A stretch of 64,000 bases of DNA from Fomitopsis serialis (taxonomy: Eukaryota > Basidiomycota > Agaricomycetes > Polyporales > Fomitopsidaceae): assembly GCF_022376445.1 (NCBI RefSeq), contig NW_025954965.1:868001-932000 (forward strand). Reading direction: 5' to 3'. Positions within the stretch are counted from its first letter, which is position 1. Each line of letters begins with the position of its first letter. The position numbers and the translations under genes are program-made. The notes under the pieces were generated by a model. It did not search any database, was not told where the DNA came from, and worked only from the letters and a program-made list of their open reading frames with translations. Below are positions 56,537 to 64,000 of this stretch, piece by piece.

Positions 56537-58871
56537 CTATAGCTTGACTTTGTGTATGACGCTCCGCGTAACACCGTCCTCCCTCACCCACTCCCGCACG
56601 AGTTTGTAGCCTCCCCGGCGTGGCAACCACTGCCAGTTCACATACCAGTACGCTACGCCCACCAGCGAGATCGACGCCGCCGCCAGCACATGGAGCTAGT
56701 CCCTCGTCAGCACCGCCATCTAGTATAGAAGGCGACATGAGACGCACCCAGTACGGCAGGTTCTCGTACACCTTGAAGCCGGGCGGGGGCGGGACGAGCG
56801 GCGCGAGGACGAGGAAGACGTTCGAGAGGAAGAAGACGGCGACGACGGGCGTCCACGCGCGGAAGGGCGGCGCCCAGAGCGCGTGCAGGCCCGGGCTGAG
56901 CCGCCGCCGGAGCGGCGTGTGCAGGTAGAGCAGGCCGAGCGAGACGAGCATGTTGATCAGCGAGATCGGGTAGGTGATCACTGCGGAGGGGAGGTCAGTG
57001 TGCGCGGGTGGGGGGATGGGTATGGGGCGTACTGTTGATCATGAAGAGGTAGGCGTCCCCGGGCGGGACGGTGAGCACGAGCAGGGACGTCACGAACCAT
57101 TGCTCGGCGAGCCCTGCGAAGGGCGCGCCGAAGGGCTTGTTGCTCGCGAAGAAGCCGGAGAAGGGATGATACCCTCTTGCCCGAGGGCTTGGATGACTGG
57201 TCCGCGGGGAAGTCGTGAGATACTGAGCCTACGTGTCGTTGGCGCGAGGAGACGTACCTCGGCCTTGGGTGTAGAGCACAGTCATTATATTCGCAAACGT
57301 CGACATTGCCACTATGCCAGCTACGACCTGCGCGCCGGTTCAGCATGACGCCTCGCCACACACACTCGACCAGGGCACTCACCCGCTCTGCGCCGATGCC
57401 CAGAGCTTGCCAAAGAATAGCGCAGCCACGATCCGCCCGCTGCCAGAATCTCATCCTTCGGCACCACAGCAAAGTAGGCTATGTTGGCGAGGAAGTATGC
57501 AATCGCGACGGAGAAGACTGCGAGGGCGCCGCGAGCTTGATCGTCCGCACGGGATCGCGCACCTCAGAGAGGGCGTAGTTGGCGTTGGAGTACCCGACGA
57601 AGGCCCTATAAAACAACGAGAGATCAGGAATGGAAAAGCTGGAGAGGTGGTGATTGGTGGGGTTACGCACCAGACAACGGTGAAGAGCCCAGTTACGAAG
57701 GCACTTACACCGCCCGTCCCACTACCCTCCCACATCTTCGACCACTCGAAGTTCTGCGGGGGCTATCGAAGAAGCTCAGCATAGCACGGGATAGGGGTCG
57801 GACGTCCGCCCGCTTACTTCTTCGAGCTTGAACCCAGGCATCCTGGCGAGTGCGGCCAGCCCGCTCAAGGCAATGGCACAAAGCGCCATGAGCTTCAATA
57901 CTCCCAGCGTGTTCTGGAGGCGGATTCCCCATGCGGGGCGTGTGCCGTGTATGACCAGGGCGAAGGTGACGCAGGAGACACCGGCGAGTCGTGTTGCGAT
58001 TGGAGGCGGCGTTTGGGTGGGGTTGACGGCATGCAGGACGTCTGAGACATGGTTTATTAGTATGTAGATACAACTTAACTTTGTAGGCGCACATTCTCCG
58101 AACACGCTGACGTTGGCTGCGGACCAACCCTAAGGAACATCGACACTTGGTCAGGGTGTACAGCTTGAGCGAGACGAGAGAGTGCCGACATACGATGAGC
58201 AGGGCATACGCGGCGTATCCGCATGCCATCAAGAACCTTGGCCGCTGGTATATATATTCCAGATAATTCTTCTCGCCGCCATTCTTCGGCAAAGCCTGTC
58301 AAGGAGCCAGTGTCAGGGCACCCATTCATGCTCTGACGAAAAGACAGCGACATACCGTCCCGAGCTCGATATATACAGCTGTACCGCAGGCAGCAATCAT
58401 CGTTCCCAACAGCCACATGACGAAGGAAAGACCGACACTCCCGGAGGCACGAAGGATGACACTTGGGGTCGCGAAGATGCTGTGACGTCTGTTAGAATAT
58501 GATGCAATATTTCACCACGTAGGACTATACCTTGTGCCAATGATGCGGTTGAAAATGAGGAAGACCGTACTGGTCAGTCCTACCGAGAACCGGTCACTAG
58601 AATGCTTCAATGATTGCTGGACAATCAGCTTACCGAGGTGTCGTTTCAATGACCCGTCATCGTTTTGAGGTGCGACATCTTCCGCCACTGCAATGGATTA
58701 TCAATGCTCATTCGTAGGACGTGCACATACTGGCAACTCACGAGTCTGCTCATCCAATGACCTAGTATCTTCCAAATGGGCGAAGTCGCGGAAGACAGAA
58801 AGGTTGGCATTGGCTTGACCGGCTGAGCTGCCTCCTAGGAGGGGCTCGCTTTCTCCATTGTGAGAGCTCAT
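56537..58871 (-). CDS. Mup1-like amino-acid (methionine) permease, APC superfamily
   Basis: A plasma-membrane amino-acid/proton symporter with about twelve membrane helices. The start at 58871 gives MSSHNGESEPLLGGSSAGQA (soluble tail). First helices: FLIFNRIIGTSIFATPS (the G-[ST]-IF motif), SFVMWLLGTMIAACGTAVYI, ELGTALPKNGGEKNYLEYIY. Later: VTFALVIHGTRPAWGIRLQN, LKLMALCAIALSGLAALARM, SAFVTGLFTVVWAFVGYSNA, NYALSEVRDPVRTIK, TFANIMTVLYTQGRVIQAL, INMITYPISLINMLVSLGLL, and HVLAAASISLVGVAYWYVNW. It ends SVIHKVKL-stop at 56537. GGEKNYLEY and the SNANYALSEVRDP stretch fit the high-affinity methionine permease group. Introns are many. Single-base losses are needed near 57434 and 57164. Confidence 0.9.
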
Positions 58872-59526
58872 AGCTGAGTTGCCTGCAAGGGCGAGCCGTG
58901 GTTGCTCTGGACTACTTCAATGTCTCCAAGGATTCATAGACCGAGGCGAGCGGACGCAGCGTCTGAGAGTTGGTCGCTAGCGGGGAGCCAATCGGGCCCG
59001 GAGTATTAGGGATGTGAGAGTGCGGAAGGAGGGATCCTGAGAGGAGGATGGACGCGCGAGGACACGCTGCTGGCTGATAACGGCGCCCATGGCGTGCGGT
59101 AGTCAGCGTACGACACGCTCACCGAGCAGAGCACCCACGATCGCACAGGCGCCCGCGCTGCGATCGTGCCAGAGACGCTTCCGCCGTAAAAGGCAACTCC
59201 TGTGCAACGTCAGGTCACATCATTCGCCTGTCACATTCCGTAATTCCCGGAGAGCGCTGAGCACGTACGTAGAGCAGGCGGGAAACAACGACATGATGCA
59301 CCGAGTCGGCCAGTCGTCGGTGTCGCTGCAAAGGATCAAGGATCGACTGGCCAATGGGAACGCGTTATGTAAATGCCGGCGGGTCGCTGACGCACGCGCG
59401 CGGCTGCGGCACACCACCACCGCCCCGCCCGGTGCTCATATAGGCTAGCCCCGGCTGCCGCGTCTCCCACCCAGCAACCACCACTACCCTTGCATCCGTG
59501 AGGCTTGCTGTCCAGCAGCGTTCACG
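58872..59526. promoter_or_regulatory. Divergent promoter between the permease and a lineage-specific gene
   Basis: Outward starts at 58871 and 59527. CATATAGG near 59437 is TATA-like for the plus-strand gene (about 85 bases before ATG). No GATA- or methionine-control motif was identified with confidence. Confidence 0.45.
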
Positions 59527-61035
59527 ATGCAGCTCGCATCGTACGGGGCGCGAGCCCTCAAACCTACTGGAGGGGGAACACTCCTCCACACCAACCACAC
59601 AAGGTCGATACACATCCCATCCATTCCCCGCCCCAATGTCGGTCAACCGACCTCCACCGCCCAGGCCGTCTTCAAGCAGACCCGCCACCTCTTCTCTCGC
59701 TTTGTCGCGCACCTGACGACCCCAGGCATCTCTCGTCTGCCCGGCAGCGTCCCAGCAACGGGTCGCTCGCTGTACAATGGGCCGACACAGATGCGCTCCA
59801 TCCAACAGGGCCTCTCCTCTTCAGCGCGCTTCACCCTTTCCCGCCCACTGCAGCTACCCCGCCTCCCCAAGGCCCCCGCCGTCCCGCGGGGCGTCAGCCA
59901 AGTTGGCCTGGGGCTGGCCCGCAACTTCTCCACCGGCCGCCCCGTCTTCCAGAACCTCGTCGAGAACGTGCCGATCACTGGGCGCGCCCTCTGGGAGGCT
60001 GACTGGGACACGCGGATGCGCAAGGAACAGGAGAAGATGCGCATGCGCAAGAGCGTGAAGGGCAAGCAGTCCAAGAAGTCCAAGGAGATGCTCCGCCCCC
60101 GCGAGACGAAGAAGGCGACGAAGGTGGTGACCGCAGTGGAGGAGCGCGAGGCCGACTTGGAGCACTACTTCCCCGCCGCCCCGCTCGAGAACCCCGAGGT
60201 GACGACCCACCTGCTCATCCCGCTCGCCCCCGTTGTCGCGTCCGCGCGCGAGCCCCGCCTGCCCTTGTCAGCATCGCCTGCCAACCACCCGCTGCTCCCG
60301 GTGCAAGTCCTCGCGAATATGCACGGCGCCCATACCACCCACTCGTTACGCGTATCCTCACTCTTCGCGCGGCTCGACGCCTCTCGCGTGTTCGAAAGCC
60401 CGCACGTCAAGTGTGAGGCGCATGGCGATCCATTGGGGCTAGCGACACTCTTAGAGGTCACGTTCGACGGCTGGGACGAGAAGCGCGTCCGCAGCGTGCT
60501 CGGCGAGGCAGGCCAGGGATGGTGCACAGTCGAAGAGGTATGGAAAGACCGCGACGCGGAAGAGAGGCAGGCAATGGACGAAGCTCTAGAGACCATGTCG
60601 ACCTCCGAGGAGTCCGTGCACTCCGACTGGCATGTCGGCGTCCAGATTGACCCTGCGCACTCCATGGTCCTCCCCACCCTCGACTTCTCGGCGTCGTTCC
60701 CCGTCGCGTTCCCCTCGCCCGCACAGGCCGCGTCCCCCGCGGCGCTGTCGCGCCAGCCGTCCGACCTGTCGATGTCCGACACGCTCTCGGATTTCGCCTT
60801 TCACAACGCATGGGCTGCGGCGCACCCACCGCCGCCGGACGACGCACGCTCCGACAGCGACAAGCTTTCGGACGTTGCGTCCGAGTCGAGCTGGGTAGAG
60901 ACGATGTACCAGCCCGACCTCGCCGCTGCCCACGCGCACGCGCCCGCGTCGGAGCGCAGCTGGTTCGGGTTCAGCTCCGAGTTCATGGGCAGGATGGGCC
61001 AGGAGGCGGAAGGTCCGAGGGAGGATATGTTCTGA
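59527..61035 (+). CDS. Intronless 502-residue protein of unknown function
   Basis: One continuous frame, unusual among the intron-rich genes here. The start at 59527 gives MQLASYGARALKPTGGGTLL. Residues 1-150 are rich in Arg, Ser and Pro and contain RNFSTGRPVFQNLVENVPIT, which could be a mitochondrial import region, then GRALWEADWDTRMRKEQEKM. A Lys/Arg cluster (about residues 165-205) follows, then EHYFPAAPLENPEVTTHLLI. A folded part comes next (LPVQVLANMHGAHTTHSLRV, ALSLFARLD-type FARLDASRVF, LLEVTFDGWDEKRVRSVLGE, GWCTVEEVW). The acidic C-terminus contains ESSWVETMYQPD and SERSWFGFSSEFM. I do not recognise the family. The clean frame and high codon bias argue that it is a real, expressed gene. 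Confidence 0.82.
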   Translation: MQLASYGARALKPTGGGTLLHTNHTRSIHIPSIPRPNVGQPTSTAQAVFKQTRHLFSRFVAHLTTPGISRLPGSVPATGRSLYNGPTQMRSIQQGLSSSARFTLSRPLQLPRLPKAPAVPRGVSQVGLGLARNFSTGRPVFQNLVENVPITGRALWEADWDTRMRKEQEKMRMRKSVKGKQSKKSKEMLRPRETKKATKVVTAVEEREADLEHYFPAAPLENPEVTTHLLIPLAPVVASAREPRLPLSASPANHPLLPVQVLANMHGAHTTHSLRVSSLFARLDASRVFESPHVKCEAHGDPLGLATLLEVTFDGWDEKRVRSVLGEAGQGWCTVEEVWKDRDAEERQAMDEALETMSTSEESVHSDWHVGVQIDPAHSMVLPTLDFSASFPVAFPSPAQAASPAALSRQPSDLSMSDTLSDFAFHNAWAAAHPPPPDDARSDSDKLSDVASESSWVETMYQPDLAAAHAHAPASERSWFGFSSEFMGRMGQEAEGPREDMF

Positions 61036-61528
61036 TTGTGTGCACACCATGATTAGCGGACTGGTATGACAGTCTGTGTTGGTTCGTGTCTCCTTGACAA
61101 GCTCGCGTCTCTCATTGTATCAGTTTCCTCCTTTTCCCTTTTCCTGTGAATCTCTAGTATGCTTGGAATTATGGAGTCATGTCCATAATGTATGTGGATG
61201 CACCTAGAAATCAAGTGCTCTATCACTTGACAGAAACGACTGTGACTTCTGCAACAACACAAGCCGACAGACAACAACGAGGTCGACGGACATCGCGCGC
61301 ACCATCTCCAGGCTGACGCTTGCTGGCCATTATGGTCTGCAACAGAGACTGCATCAAGCTCTACGGCTACATAACACTCGTCCACATTTACAACTGTTCG
61401 CTGCTCCTCGAAGCGTCGAGTGACTGCCGGACACCTCAGACAAATAGATATGTAAAGGGATGCATTATGAACACAGACAGCTACAACAACCTGCCTCAAT
61501 CCCACACAACAAAGCGCCCGCGAGCGAC
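61036..61528. other. Intergenic between convergent genes
   Basis: Three-prime flanks of the 502-residue gene and sdh1. AT-richer than its surroundings. No gene recognised. Confidence 0.5.

Positions 61529-64000
<2,472 letters not shown>

Overview
This is a window of fungal nuclear DNA, almost certainly from a basidiomycete of the Agaricomycetes (a wood-decay polypore type is an inference). Genes are cut by many short introns of about 45-70 bases with GT-AG ends and CTNAC-like branch sites. Several protein types point the same way: DUF6593, a GH88-like secreted hydrolase, tandem secreted serine carboxypeptidases, and a very short Cys-rich metallothionein. No bacterial operons, CRISPR arrays or viral genes were seen. 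Gene models were assembled by hand from reading frames and splice signals. Spans run from start to stop codon, introns included.

Layout. 0.2-9.1 kb is a compact housekeeping block: cia2 (-), a GH88-like hydrolase (-), vps1 (+), NTF2 (-) and a conserved protein of unknown function (+). 9.9-13.4 kb holds TATA-binding protein (+) and cytosolic TrpRS (+). 13.5-27.3 kb is a family cluster of four serine carboxypeptidase copies (A truncated, B intact, C broken, D intact) and two copies of a HxxxDG acyltransferase. The pair B-AT1 on + mirrors D-AT2 on -. 27.6-39.9 kb returns to single-copy genes: a DUF6593 protein (-), SCAP (-), Pdx1/E3BP (+), Rad1 (-), a PI-PLC-X-like phosphodiesterase (+) and a LOG-family protein (-). 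A 34-residue metallothionein gene (-) sits at 40.8-41.0 kb.

41-53 kb is gene-poor. It contains a 1.95-kb inverted-repeat element (two 612-base arms) built from GATAC motifs and GTCGC/GTCAT pentamers, flanked by a possible 3-base target duplication. 53-64 kb carries two lineage-specific proteins of unknown function, a Mup1-like amino-acid permease, and the succinate dehydrogenase flavoprotein gene, which runs off the right edge.

A striking global feature is that many clearly essential genes (TBP, TrpRS, SCAP, Rad1, LOG, Mup1, Cia2) each contain one or more single-base losses, nearly all in short homopolymers. After each loss the protein continues correctly in the next frame. This is best explained by assembly error, and it matters for anyone using gene models from this sequence. 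Together the recognisable genes cover Fe-S protein assembly and use (Cia2, Sdh1), vesicle traffic (Vps1), nuclear import (NTF2), transcription and translation (TBP, TrpRS), sterol sensing (SCAP), mitochondrial carbon metabolism (Pdx1, Sdh1), DNA-damage checkpoint (Rad1) and secreted proteolysis.
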